This document shows, one piece after another, positions 8,154 to 16,596 of a DNA stretch of 64,000 nucleotides (position 1 is the stretch's first letter; each line of letters starts with the position of its first letter). Source of the DNA: an uncultured Alistipes sp. GTDB lineage: Bacteria; Bacteroidota; Bacteroidia; Bacteroidales; Rikenellaceae. The position numbers were made by a program, and so were the translations under genes. Where the stretch lies: the NCBI GenBank assembly GCA_947573795.1, contig CANPHE010000009.1:1-64000 (forward strand). The letters run 5' to 3'. The notes beneath the pieces are model-generated. The model was not told the origin of the DNA and ran no database searches. It saw only the letters and a list, made by a program, of their open reading frames with translations.

Positions 8154-9926
8154 ATGAAAAAGATATTATCGTTACTGACGCTGGCCGGCGCATTGACGCT
8201 CTCCTCATGCGAGGACTGGCTCGACAAATACCCGCTGGCGCAAATGTCGCCCGAAACCTTCTTCTCGAACGAAACCGAGTTGCAGGCATTCAGCAATACG
8301 TTCTACACGGTCTTCCCCGCGACGAGCATCTACTCCGAGCAGGTCGACAACGTCATTGCGAGCGAACTGATGGCCGAGATGCGCGACGGACGCACGATCC
8401 CCGGCTCGGGCAGCGGATGGACCTGGACCCAGCTGCGTGATTTCAACACGCTGCTCGAATACTCCTCCAACTGCAAGGACATCGAGGTCCGCAACCGCTA
8501 CGACGCCCTGGCACGTTTCTTCCGCGCCTATTTCTATTTCGAGAAGGTGAAGCGTTTCGGCGACGTGCCCTGGTATTCCAAACCGATCGGTTCGGACGAC
8601 CCCGAACTCAAACGGCCCCGCGATTCGCGCGAATACGTCATGCAGCGCATGATCGAGGACATCGACTTCGCCATCCGCTACCTCCCGACCAAACACGACG
8701 CCTATCGCGTCACGAAGTGGACCGCTCTGGCACTCAAATCGCGTTTCTGCCTCTTCGAGGGTACGTTCCGCAAGTACCACGGCATCGACCAGTACGACAA
8801 CGACTGGAAATACTACCTCCAGCTTTCGGCCGAGGCTGCCGAGGAGTTCATCGCCAACAGCGGCTATACGCTCTACACCGCAGGCGGAACGTCGATCTGC
8901 TACCGCGATCTGTTCGCTTCGGAGAATGCCCAGAGCGACGAGGTGATCCTCGCCCGCGACTACGACCAGGCGCTCAACATCGTGCACAACGTGACCTTCT
9001 ACACGATGAGCGCTTCGTACGGCCGTCCGGGCATGACGCGCAAGATCGCCGACAGCTACCTGATGGCCGACGGCTCGCGCTTCACCGACAAGGAGGGCTG
9101 GGAGACCATGGAGTTCAAGGACATGTGCAAGAACCGCGACCCGCGTATGGCACAGACCATCCGCACGCCGGGATACACGCGCATCGGCACGACGACCAAG
9201 CTCATTCCCGACCTGGCCAACTCGATCACGGGTCTGCACCTGATCAAGTATGCCGCCGGTCCGGATGCCGGTTCCGACTCCTACAACAAATCCTATAACG
9301 ACCTGCCGATCTTCCGCACGGCCGAGGTGCTGCTCAACTTCGCCGAGGCCAAAGCCGAACTGGGGACCCTCACCCAGGAGGATATCAACTTCTCGATCAA
9401 GAAGCTGCGCGACCGCGTAGGCATGCCCAACCTGATCCTGGCCGATGCCAACGCCAACCCCGATCCCTATCTGTCCGCCGCGAAAACGGGATATCCCAAC
9501 GTCTCGGGCGAAAACAAGGGCGTGATCCTCGAGATCCGCCGCGAGCGCACGATCGAGCTTTTCCAGGAGGGGTTCCGCTACTACGACATCATGCGCTGGA
9601 AGGAGGGCAAGACCTTCGAGCAGCCGTTGCTGGGTCTCTACATTCCCGCCAAGGGTGAATACGACCTCGACGACGACGGCACGCCCGACGTCTACTTCGC
9701 CACGAAGGGCGAAAGCGTCTCGACCAAAGCCAAGCTCACGCTGGTCATCGAACAGGACGTATACCTCTCCGAAGGCGACCACGGTTTCATCTCGCCGCAC
9801 AAATACAACCCGGGCAAATGGAACGAGGAGCGCGACTACCTCTACCCCATTCCGACCGACGATCGCGAACTCTCGGATTTCGCGCTGACGCAGAACCCCG
9901 GCTGGAAAGACGGCTTCACGGAGTAA
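8154..9926 (+). CDS. SusD/RagB-family surface glycan-binding lipoprotein
   Basis: Partner of the preceding transporter; forms the hinged lid that captures substrate at the cell surface. 590 residues. The ATG at 8154 gives a lipoprotein signal peptide with Cys at position 19 (LTLSSCEDW); a start 12 bases upstream is possible. Family features include the helical TPR-like region with FFRAYFYFEKVKRFGDVPW, the RPRDS segment, and the C-terminal IRRERTIELFQEGFRYYDI motif. It begins 20 bases after susC, so they are surely co-transcribed. Confidence 0.96.
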   Translation: MKKILSLLTLAGALTLSSCEDWLDKYPLAQMSPETFFSNETELQAFSNTFYTVFPATSIYSEQVDNVIASELMAEMRDGRTIPGSGSGWTWTQLRDFNTLLEYSSNCKDIEVRNRYDALARFFRAYFYFEKVKRFGDVPWYSKPIGSDDPELKRPRDSREYVMQRMIEDIDFAIRYLPTKHDAYRVTKWTALALKSRFCLFEGTFRKYHGIDQYDNDWKYYLQLSAEAAEEFIANSGYTLYTAGGTSICYRDLFASENAQSDEVILARDYDQALNIVHNVTFYTMSASYGRPGMTRKIADSYLMADGSRFTDKEGWETMEFKDMCKNRDPRMAQTIRTPGYTRIGTTTKLIPDLANSITGLHLIKYAAGPDAGSDSYNKSYNDLPIFRTAEVLLNFAEAKAELGTLTQEDINFSIKKLRDRVGMPNLILADANANPDPYLSAAKTGYPNVSGENKGVILEIRRERTIELFQEGFRYYDIMRWKEGKTFEQPLLGLYIPAKGEYDLDDDGTPDVYFATKGESVSTKAKLTLVIEQDVYLSEGDHGFISPHKYNPGKWNEERDYLYPIPTDDRELSDFALTQNPGWKDGFTE

Positions 9927-10022
9927 TCCCGGCCGCTTTGCAGGCCGCCGTCCGACCCCACCCGAGGACGGCGGCCCGCAGAGGGGCGAAAAAACCATAA
10001 AAACCCATTAAAAAATTCGAAT

Positions 10023-10892
10023 ATGAAAAAGATATTATCGATCCTGCTGGTATTCGGCATGGCAATGAATGTTTCGGCTTGCACCAAAGAACACGACGCT
10101 CAGAACGACGAGGTTCCGCCCCACCAGCAGGGCAACCAGGGATCGGACGGCCCCGACCGAACCAAGAAAGAGGGCGTCACGCGTCTGGTGACCTACAACG
10201 TCGGCGTATTCAACAAATACATCACGGACGACTATCAGCTCATCGCCGACATGATGAAGGAGATCGACGCCGACGCCGTCTGCATGAACGAGCTGGACAG
10301 CTGCACCACGCGTACGCGCAACGTCTTCCAACTCCAACGCGTCGCAGGGCTCCTGGGCAACTGGGACTACGAATTCGGCGCCGCCATGCCCTATAAAGGC
10401 GGCAAATACGGCGAAGGCATCGCCACGAAGGAGAAGGCCGTGAAGAAATTCTCGGTAGTGCTGCCGAAGGGCGAGGGTGCCGAACCGCGCGTGCTCGTGG
10501 TTATGGAGCTGCCCAAATACGTCATCGCCACCACGCACCTCGACCATGTTTCGGCCCTGGCGCAGCTGCCCCAGGTAGAGCTTATCACCAAGACACTGAA
10601 AGAGCGGTACGGCAACTCGAACAAACCCGTCTTCCTGGGCGGCGACATGAACGCCAAACCCGGTTCGGAGACCATCAAGGAGTTGGAAAAGGATTGGACG
10701 ACGATTTCGATCACGGGATTCGGCACCTTCCCCTCGGACAGCCCCAAGTCGTGCATCGACTTCATCATGCAGCTCAACAACGGCGTCAAATGCGAGGTCG
10801 TGGGTTCGGAGGTGATGCGTTCGTTCAAGTCGGGCGATGTAAGCAAAGCCTCGGACCACCTCCCGGTCATGGTCGACGTGAAAATCAAATAA
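10023..10892 (+). CDS. Endonuclease/exonuclease/phosphatase-family lipoprotein
   Basis: 289 residues with a lipobox (MNVSAC, Cys near 20), so it acts outside the inner membrane. Motifs of the metal-dependent EEP superfamily appear in order: TYNVGVFN, MNELDS (metal Glu), TTHLDHVS (His), GGDMNAKPGS (Asp/Asn) and SDHLPVMVDV (Asp-His). EEP enzymes hydrolyse phosphodiester or phosphomonoester bonds in nucleic acids, inositol phosphates or sphingomyelin; the substrate here is unknown. It follows susD by about 100 bases and is probably the locus's only catalytic protein, suggesting a phosphate-ester-bearing nutrient. Confidence 0.88.
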   Translation: MKKILSILLVFGMAMNVSACTKEHDAQNDEVPPHQQGNQGSDGPDRTKKEGVTRLVTYNVGVFNKYITDDYQLIADMMKEIDADAVCMNELDSCTTRTRNVFQLQRVAGLLGNWDYEFGAAMPYKGGKYGEGIATKEKAVKKFSVVLPKGEGAEPRVLVVMELPKYVIATTHLDHVSALAQLPQVELITKTLKERYGNSNKPVFLGGDMNAKPGSETIKELEKDWTTISITGFGTFPSDSPKSCIDFIMQLNNGVKCEVVGSEVMRSFKSGDVSKASDHLPVMVDVKIK

Positions 10893-10918
10893 CCCGTTCC
10901 ACCTAAAACGAAACTGCA

Positions 10919-12013
10919 ATGAAACGCATATCAATCCAGCGAATGCTCGCGGCGACAGCCGTGCTGCTCGCACTGGCCGGCTGCAAGGACGAATACGACA
11001 ACACCAAGCCGAGCGTGAAGGAACCGGCCGTCCTGGCCATCCAGAACGCCTCGAACGAGGCCGAAGTGGTCTCGCTGCTCGAACCCAAGAACCGCACGAT
11101 CGACCTGCGCGCCGTCGCCAACTCCATCAGCGACGAGAACGTGACGGTCACATTCAAGGTCGACCGCACGCTGGTCGACGCCTACAACAAGGCGCACGGC
11201 ACCTCCTACGAGCTGTGCCCGGCCGAGGCTTACGACTTCTCGAAGAAGGAGGTGCTCCTCCCGCGCTACAACGAGGTATCCTCGACGGCGCAGGTCACGC
11301 TGCTGAGCGAGAAGATGTCCGTGGCCGTGGATGAGACGGGCGAGCCCCTCCAGCCGCAGCCGCAATACCTGCTGCCGATCACCATCGACGAGGTGAAGGG
11401 CGATTCGCGGGCTACCGTCGACGAGGCGAACAACGTCTACTACGTGCTCTTCAGCAAACGCGTGCTCCCGAGCGCCCAGTTGCTCGACCGCACCGACTGG
11501 AAACTGCTCCACACGCCGAGTTACAAGACGAATTACGGACCAGAGAAGGTATTCGACGGCGACGTCTCGACCTTCGGCTTCTGCAACTCGGACGAGGACA
11601 CGAACCCGGACGGCAGTAAGGCCCTGCCGCCCTACTACTTCGTCATCGACCTGGGCAAACCGGTCATGGTACGCGGTCTGCAACTCACGGCCCGCACGGA
11701 GACCTATCAGGGCAACCTCGTTCCGCGCTATAACGTAGCTACGGGAGCCATCGCCACAGCCATGGAGATCACCGGCAACGGCATGGAGAATGAAGCCGAC
11801 TGGACCTACAACGAGGAGTGGGGCACCGACGTCACGACCAACGAACTCGTTTCCAACCCCTATCTCGAGACACCGCAATGGGCCCGCTATATCCGCTTCA
11901 GGATAGACGTCTCTTACCAACGTATGACCTACGGAGCCAAACCCACATTCAAGGGATGGGCTATCGCCGAACTGAACGTATGGGGCAACCTCGAAAAATT
12001 CGAACTCGACTGA
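10919..12013 (+). CDS. DUF1735 / F5/8-type C domain lipoprotein
   Basis: 364 residues with a lipoprotein signal (LALAGCKDE, Cys at about 22). The N-terminal half resembles the DUF1735 domain of Bacteroidales surface proteins (NVTVTFKVDRTLVDAYN, then the typical GTSYELCPAEAY). The C-terminal half looks like an F5/8-type C (discoidin-like) carbohydrate-binding fold, with a KVFDGDVSTFGF entry and a closing WAIAELNVWG. It starts 26 bases after the EEP gene. It probably serves as an accessory surface-binding protein, as SusE/F-type proteins do. Confidence 0.82.
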   Translation: MKRISIQRMLAATAVLLALAGCKDEYDNTKPSVKEPAVLAIQNASNEAEVVSLLEPKNRTIDLRAVANSISDENVTVTFKVDRTLVDAYNKAHGTSYELCPAEAYDFSKKEVLLPRYNEVSSTAQVTLLSEKMSVAVDETGEPLQPQPQYLLPITIDEVKGDSRATVDEANNVYYVLFSKRVLPSAQLLDRTDWKLLHTPSYKTNYGPEKVFDGDVSTFGFCNSDEDTNPDGSKALPPYYFVIDLGKPVMVRGLQLTARTETYQGNLVPRYNVATGAIATAMEITGNGMENEADWTYNEEWGTDVTTNELVSNPYLETPQWARYIRFRIDVSYQRMTYGAKPTFKGWAIAELNVWGNLEKFELD

Positions 12014-12047
12014 TTCCCGGCCTCCGATGCCGCTACGAACACCGGAG

Positions 12048-12074
12048 CAGTCCCTGCGCTAAGCGCAGGGACTG
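12048..12074 (+). terminator. Terminator of the sus-like operon
   Basis: CAGTCCCTGCGCT pairs perfectly with AGCGCAGGGACTG, followed by a pyrimidine-rich stretch (CCTTCCGTTCTC). It lies just after the last lipoprotein gene and before the sigma factor's own promoter, so the sigma factor is probably a separate transcription unit. Confidence 0.75.
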
Positions 12075-12128
12075 CCTTCCGTTCTCATAATTTCGCCCGA
12101 AAAGAAGCGATAATTCCATCGAATTCAC

Positions 12129-12136
12129 TATCTTTA
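12129..12136 (+). promoter_or_regulatory. Promoter -7 box of the ECF sigma factor gene
   Basis: TATCTTTA is one mismatch from the Bacteroidota -7 consensus TAnnTTTG and ends only 7 bases before the ATG. Transcription would then start at or next to the start codon, implying a leaderless or nearly leaderless mRNA. Confidence 0.45.
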
Positions 12137-12143
12137 CTCATCC

Positions 12144-12683
12144 ATGAACAACGAACGCGACATACGTCTCTGGCAACGTATCCGCCAAGGGGGGGGGAAT
12201 TTGCAGGCATTCCGCGAGTTGTTCGACCGTTACTATGCCCCGCTGTGCCGTTTCGCCGCCTATTGGCTGCGCGACCGGGGCACCGCCGAAGAGATCGTTT
12301 TGGATGTCTTCACCCACCTCTGGCAGCATGCCGCCGAACTGCGCATCGACCTCTCGGTCCGGGCCTATCTGTTTCGGGCGGTAAGAAACCGCTCGCTCAA
12401 CCGCCTGCGGGACGAACAGCTGCGCAACATCCCCTTCGACGAGCTCGAACCGCTGCTCGCCGATAACCCCAACCACCGGATCGAGACCGAAGACCTGATG
12501 CGCCTGGTCGCCGAAGCTGTCGCCGACCTACCGCTGCGTTGCCGCGAAATCTACCTCAAAAGCCGTGAGGAGGAGCTCTCCAACGCCGAAATCGCCCGCG
12601 AACTGTCGATCTCCGTGAAGACCGTCGAAGCGCAAATCACCAAGGCCCTGCGCCGCATCCGCCACCGAATCGGAGAGGCCTGA
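12144..12683 (+). CDS. ECF (sigma-70 family) RNA polymerase sigma factor
   Basis: 179 residues with sigma region 2 (about 25-90, including GTAEEIVLDVFTHLW) and region 4 helix-turn-helix (about 125-175, LSNAEIARELSISVKTVEAQ). This is the size and layout of the Bacteroidota ECF factors controlled by FecR proteins. It sits behind the sus-like operon instead of before fecR, yet it is the only ECF factor in sight and the likely target of that FecR. Bases 12,189-12,197 are nine G in a row, read as three Gly codons at residues 16-18; slippage there would frameshift the protein almost at its start. Confidence 0.93.
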   Translation: MNNERDIRLWQRIRQGGGNLQAFRELFDRYYAPLCRFAAYWLRDRGTAEEIVLDVFTHLWQHAAELRIDLSVRAYLFRAVRNRSLNRLRDEQLRNIPFDELEPLLADNPNHRIETEDLMRLVAEAVADLPLRCREIYLKSREEELSNAEIARELSISVKTVEAQITKALRRIRHRIGEA

Positions 12684-12800
12684 CGACGCATAATCCCGTT
12701 CGATCGCCGACTCTGCAAGGCATCTCCGTCCGGACACAATCCCGCTATCACCCGCTTATTCGCCCTTCGGCTGCGCTGTATGAACTTGCTGGTTGCGCCC

Positions 12801-12940
12801 GAAAGTCCCCTCCGAGGAGGGGATTTACGTTCCCGTTTCTGCGGCTCGGCAATTCGAACAAGTTCGATTGCACTCGCCTGGCACCGCAGTTAGGGGTGGG
12901 TCAGACTTGTAAACGCGGCCAAAGGCCGCGAGACAACGAC
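12801..12940. repeat. Dispersed hairpin repeat, family A copy 2, with nested family C unit
   Basis: CCCCTCC-GA-GGAGGGG (12,807-12,822) begins a block whose outer parts match the reverse complement of 1060-1130, down to the GCGGCC-AAA-GGCCGC palindrome near 12,920. In between, about 60 bases are inserted. They contain CTCGGCAAT, the stem TCGAAC-AA-GTTCGA, and TTGCACTCGC, the layout of the hairpin units at 13,609-13,958. No gene is present between the sigma factor and the 6S-like RNA. Confidence 0.55.
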
Positions 12941-13014
12941 CGTCCTAAGTATGTTAACGTGCGAAAGGTTGTATATAATTACCGTATTTGCAATCTTCAT
13001 AGCGGAATTTATGC

Positions 13015-13022
13015 TATCTTTG
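13015..13022 (+). promoter_or_regulatory. Promoter -7 box of the 6S-like RNA
   Basis: TATCTTTG matches the Bacteroidota -7 consensus exactly. It lies about 60 bases upstream of the first stem of the structured RNA, so the primary transcript may carry a short 5' leader that is later trimmed. Confidence 0.55.
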
Positions 13023-13079
13023 CAACCGAATCGTTCGGCATAGCCGACGAAGATACGATAAAGGGTAAACAACTCTTTA

Positions 13080-13252
13080 TACCTTAGTACGAACTTGGGA
13101 CCCTCGAAAGAGGTTGTTTGATTCAGGTATAAATGTTGTCAGTCCTTGTTATGTTCTGCTCCTCTGGGGCAGAACACGCAAGGGCGCAGGACAGCTTCTG
13201 AATCAAGGTTCCCAAGACCTGTACTAAGGGGCTGACACCGCGCCCCCTTTTT
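13080..13252 (+). ncRNA. 6S-like small RNA with terminator
   Basis: A single long rod can be drawn by hand: CCTTAGTAC (13,082) pairs with GTACTAAGG (13,221), CTTGGGA with TCCCAAG, TTGATTCAG with CTGAATCAA, CCTTG with CAAGG, and an apical hairpin GTTCTGC with GCAGAAC. An asymmetric internal bulge lies between the third and fourth stems. An intrinsic terminator follows (GGGGC at 13,228, GCCCC at 13,242, then a T-run). A rod with a central bubble and a terminal stem is the 6S RNA form, which binds housekeeping RNA polymerase. Identification rests on shape only, so another Bacteroidales structured RNA is possible. Confidence 0.6.
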
Positions 13253-13256
13253 ATTT

Positions 13257-13608
13257 TTACGGGCGCAAATATTAACGATTACGCGAAACGGGTATCGAAT
13301 CGCTATGCCCTTGTGGCACCGGCAGGAACGGGAACGCCCGTCGTCGATAACGAACCCGTCTCGATGGCTCCTGAATCTGGTAACGGCGGGCTGTTCCCGG
13401 CTGCTTTGTTGGATTGGGGTGCGGAACGATTGAATTCTTCACGCCGAAGTTGCGTCACATATGTTTTCCCCGGCGGTTCCGCACCCGTTTTTTTAACGAC
13501 CGATCGCATTTCGTATATAATTATTTTTGCCGAAGCCCGCAGAGGCGCCCCGCCGCACAATCCGGTGCGGCGGAATGATGCGAGCCCGATTGCCGCGCTG
13601 CCGCACGA
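13257..13608. other. Gene-free stretch between the 6S-like RNA and the tandem hairpin array
   Basis: About 350 bases without a supported gene. A promoter-like TATTTTTG (13,522-13,529) precedes a strong hairpin, CCGCCGCAC-AATCCG-GTGCGGCGG (13,550-13,573), and GCCGAAG follows the box as it does in the array downstream. It may be a diverged, older unit of the same family. Open frames here have no recognisable protein motifs. Confidence 0.4.
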
Positions 13609-13958
13609 TATGCGCTCGGCAATCGCCAAATAAATTGGGCATTGCGCTCGCTTATTCCAACTTTGGCTGCGCCGAAGATACTGCGTCTCGGAAAAAATGC
13701 AAGCAAGCTTGCTTTTTTCTCTCGACTTATTCGTATCTCTGACTTTGTCGAAGATACTCCCGCTCGGCAATCGCCAAATAAATTGGACATTGCGCTCGCT
13801 TATTCGAACTTTGGCTGCGCCGAAGATACTCCCGCTCGGCAATCGCCGAATAAATTGGACATTGCGCTCGCTTATTCCCACTTTGGCTCCGCCGAAGATA
13901 CTCCCGCTCGGCAATCGCCAAATAAATTTGGCATTGCGCTCGCTTATTCGTATCTTTG
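13609..13958 (+). repeat. Five tandem hairpin units (72-76 bp) upstream of coaD, family C
   Basis: Units start with CTCGG at 13,615, 13,687, 13,763, 13,835 and 13,907. Each has CTCGG, a hairpin with an AA loop, then CTCG(C) and TTATTC. The flanks are constant but stems differ: most carry GCCAAAT-AA-ATTTGGC-like stems closed by GCAAT/ATTGC, whereas the second has a GCAAGC-AA-GCTTGC stem flanked by A- and T-runs. The last unit runs directly into the coaD promoter. Short frames across the array are products of the repeats, not genes. Confidence 0.8.
13951..13958 (+). promoter_or_regulatory. Promoter -7 box of coaD
   Basis: TATCTTTG is an exact Bacteroidota -7 match and ends 6 bases before the coaD ATG at 13,965. 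Transcription starting the usual 5-8 bases downstream would make coaD mRNA leaderless. The box is the 3' end of the last tandem hairpin unit; the equivalent sites in other units are degraded (AACTTTG). Confidence 0.6.
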
Positions 13959-13964
13959 TCCGAT

Positions 13965-14435
13965 ATGGAACGGACTGCAATATTCCCGGGGTCGTTCGAT
14001 CCCTTCACCCGCGGACACGCAGCACTGGTCGACGAGGCCCTGAACCTGTTCGACCGCGTAATCATCGGCATCGGCAACAACACGGCCAAACGGGGCTTGC
14101 TGACCCCTGAGAACCGCAAGCGGCTGATCGACGATTTCTATGCCGCACAGCCCCGTGTCGAGGCACGCATCTACACCGGGCTTACGGGTGAATTCGCCCT
14201 CGGAGTCGGCGCTTCGGCAATCATCCGCGGCGTGAGGAACACCACCGATTTCGAATACGAACGCACGATGCAGGCCGCCAATCAACGCATCTACCCCACC
14301 CTGACGACTGTGATGCTTTTCACCCCGGCCGTCGTGGCCGACATCGCGTCGTCCACCGTACGCGAAGTACTCGCCTTCGGTCGTACGGTCGAGGAGTTTA
14401 TGCCCGAAGGAGTCGATATCGAAAAATACCTATGA
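13965..14435 (+). CDS. coaD: Phosphopantetheine adenylyltransferase
   Basis: Fourth step of coenzyme A synthesis: joins 4'-phosphopantetheine and ATP to give dephospho-CoA. 156 residues from the ATG at 13,965, giving [18 protein letters not shown]; a TTG nine bases upstream would lie inside the promoter box. The nucleotidyltransferase motif [10 protein letters not shown] is at residues 9-18, and the family-specific [14 protein letters not shown] and SSTVREVL follow. The stop codon overlaps the next start (ATGA). Length is normal for CoaD. Confidence 0.96.
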   Translation: MERTAIFPGSFDPFTRGHAALVDEALNLFDRVIIGIGNNTAKRGLLTPENRKRLIDDFYAAQPRVEARIYTGLTGEFALGVGASAIIRGVRNTTDFEYERTMQAANQRIYPTLTTVMLFTPAVVADIASSTVREVLAFGRTVEEFMPEGVDIEKYL

Positions 14436-15478
14436 ATATGATGGAATTCACAGCCGAAATGATCGCCGGATTTTTGGGCGGCGACGTCGACGGCGATAAA
14501 AACGCCACGGTACATACCGTATCCTCGATCGAGGAGGGCAAGGCCGGATCGCTGGCCTACCTGACCAACCCCAAATACGAACCCTTCCTCTACACGACCG
14601 GCGCTTCGATCGTGCTGGTCGACCGTTCGTTCACCCCCTCGCAACCCGTCGCCGCGACGCTCGTGCGCGTCGACGACGCCGGCGCCTGCGTCGTGAAGCT
14701 GCTGGAGATGTACAACGCCGCGAAACCCCGCCGCAAGGGAATCAGCCAGCGGGCTTCGGTCGCCGAGCAGGCCGTATTGGGCGAGGATTGCTACGTGGGC
14801 GACTTCGCCGTCATCGAGGAGGGCGTGCGCATCGGCCGCAACTGCCAGATCTATCCCCAGGTCTATGTGGGCCGCGGCGTCGAGATCGGCGACGACACGA
14901 CGCTCTACCCCGGCGTGAAGGTCTACGAGGGCTGCAAGATCGGCAATCGCTGCATCCTCCATGCCGGAGCGGTGATCGGCGCCGACGGATTCGGATTCAT
15001 GCCCAACGCGGCGGGAGGCTTCGACAAGATTCCGCAACTGGGCAACGTGGTGATCGAGGACGACGTGGAGATCGGCGCCAACACCTGCATCGACCGTGCG
15101 AAGACCGATTCGACCGTCATCCGCCGGGGCGTGAAACTCGACAACCTGATCCAAATCGGCCACAACGTGCAGATCGGCGAGAACACCGTATCGTCGGCCC
15201 AGACCGGCATCGCAGGCACCTCGAAGGTGGGCAGCAATTGCTTCCTCGCGGGACAGGTCGGCATCGCCGACCACGTGACCATCGGCGACCGCGTGAGGGT
15301 CGGTTCGAAAAGCGGCATCGACAAGAACGTTCCCGACGGCGAAATACGCTTCGGCTATCCGGCGCTCCCGGGCATGCAGTACCACCGGTCGGCGACCGTA
15401 TTCAAGAACCTGCCCGACTTGGCCCGCCGCGTCTCGGAGCTCGAAAAACGAATCGCTCAATCCGAAAAAGAAGCATAA
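14432..15478 (+). CDS. lpxD: UDP-3-O-acylglucosamine N-acyltransferase
   Basis: Third step of lipid A synthesis: adds the N-linked acyl chain to UDP-3-O-acylglucosamine. Up to 348 residues; the start overlaps the coaD stop, and ATGs at 14,438 and 14,441 are equally possible ([19 protein letters not shown] is the usual beginning). The N-terminal uridine-binding domain is followed by left-handed beta-helix hexapeptide repeats (about 100-320). The catalytic-His region reads [14 protein letters not shown]. The C-terminal helix ([12 protein letters not shown]) is typical of the trimer. Confidence 0.96.
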   Translation: MNMMEFTAEMIAGFLGGDVDGDKNATVHTVSSIEEGKAGSLAYLTNPKYEPFLYTTGASIVLVDRSFTPSQPVAATLVRVDDAGACVVKLLEMYNAAKPRRKGISQRASVAEQAVLGEDCYVGDFAVIEEGVRIGRNCQIYPQVYVGRGVEIGDDTTLYPGVKVYEGCKIGNRCILHAGAVIGADGFGFMPNAAGGFDKIPQLGNVVIEDDVEIGANTCIDRAKTDSTVIRRGVKLDNLIQIGHNVQIGENTVSSAQTGIAGTSKVGSNCFLAGQVGIADHVTIGDRVRVGSKSGIDKNVPDGEIRFGYPALPGMQYHRSATVFKNLPDLARRVSELEKRIAQSEKEA

Positions 15479-15480
15479 CG

Positions 15481-16530
15481 ATGAAAAAGATCCTGCTCTG
15501 CGCAGCGACGGCATTGGCATGTGCCGCCTGTGCGAACAAAGACGGTTATACGATCGAGGGCCGCATCGAAGGACTCGAAGGAAAGGTTTATCTGCTCGAC
15601 GAGGAGCACAACGCGATCGACTCGGCCGTCGTGAAGAACGGCTCGTTCCGGTTCAAAGGCCGGACGCAGGAGGCTGCCATCCGCATGTTGCGCGATGCGC
15701 GCGGCGAGGGTGCGACGTTCGGAGCGCTGCTGATCCTCGAACCGGGGCGCATCGTCGTAGCCGACGACCCCGAGAATCCCTACCGCAAGCTGGTGTCCGG
15801 CACCCCGTCGAACGACGCCAGCGCGGCCTACGGCGCCGCATCGAGTGCGCTGGTGAAGGAGTACCGCGATCCGGAAACCGACCAGGAGCGCCGCGCGGCC
15901 ATCGAGGAGGAGTACTCCGCACTCACCCGCAAGAGCGTCGAGGAGAACCGCGACAACCTTTTCGGTGCCTTGATTCTGGCGCAGGAGCTCGGTTACGAAC
16001 TCTCGGGCCAGGAGTTGCTGGACGAGATCGCCGCCTTCACGCCCGAAATGCAGCGGACCACTCTGCTGACGCAGCTTCGCGAGCAGGCCGAGGCACGGCT
16101 CCGCACCGAGGTAGGCCAGCCCTTCATCCCGTTCGAGGCACCGGACGCCGCGGGCCGGGAAATTACCCTGAGTTCGGTCGTCTCGGCGAACCGCTACGTA
16201 CTGCTCGACTTCTGGGCTTCGTGGTGCGGCCCCTGCATGGGCGAAGTTCCTCATCTGAAGAAAGCCTACGACGCATTCCGCAAGAAGGGATTCGAAATCT
16301 ACGGCGTGTCGCTCGACAAGGACCGCGACAAGTGGCTGACCGCCGTCGAGCAGAACGACATGCAGTGGATGCAGGTCTGCTCGCTGGAGGCCTTCGACGA
16401 TCCCGGCGCACGCGCATATGCCGTGCAGGCCATTCCGTCGAACTTCCTGATCGCCGCCGACGGCACGATCGTGGCCAAAAACCTGCGCGGCGAAGCGCTC
16501 TACGAAAAGCTCGCCGAGTTGCTGAAATAA
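15481..16530 (+). CDS. TlpA-family thiol-disulfide oxidoreductase lipoprotein (DUF4369)
   Basis: 349 residues with a lipobox near Cys 18-21 (ACAACANKD). The N-terminal DUF4369 domain (about 22-110) has the typical opening YTIEGRIEGLEGKVYLLD. A helical linker follows, then a thioredoxin fold (about 215-349) with active site WASWCGPC and the cis-Pro region QAIPSNFLI. It reduces disulfides or assists redox folding in the periplasm. It starts 3 bases after lpxD, hence the same operon. The ATG at 15,481 is chosen for the signal peptide. Confidence 0.93.
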   Translation: MKKILLCAATALACAACANKDGYTIEGRIEGLEGKVYLLDEEHNAIDSAVVKNGSFRFKGRTQEAAIRMLRDARGEGATFGALLILEPGRIVVADDPENPYRKLVSGTPSNDASAAYGAASSALVKEYRDPETDQERRAAIEEEYSALTRKSVEENRDNLFGALILAQELGYELSGQELLDEIAAFTPEMQRTTLLTQLREQAEARLRTEVGQPFIPFEAPDAAGREITLSSVVSANRYVLLDFWASWCGPCMGEVPHLKKAYDAFRKKGFEIYGVSLDKDRDKWLTAVEQNDMQWMQVCSLEAFDDPGARAYAVQAIPSNFLIAADGTIVAKNLRGEALYEKLAELLK

Positions 16531-16596
16531 CGGTCGCAACCATTCGCACGAACGCCGGGGCGGGATCGACATCCCTCCCCGGCTCGATTTCGAAGC

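Noticed and set aside
8205..9998. 597-codon antisense frame over susD
   Set aside because: The same compositional effect; the sense strand encodes a complete SusD-family lipoprotein.
13609..13958. Tandem repeats resembling a CRISPR array
   Set aside because: Units are 72-76 bp with conserved sequence throughout and hairpin differences, not short repeats with unique spacers, and no cas gene is present.
13303..14119. Several open frames across the hairpin array on both strands, up to 225 codons
   Set aside because: They translate the repeats themselves (repeating peptides), have no family motifs and overlap the coaD start.
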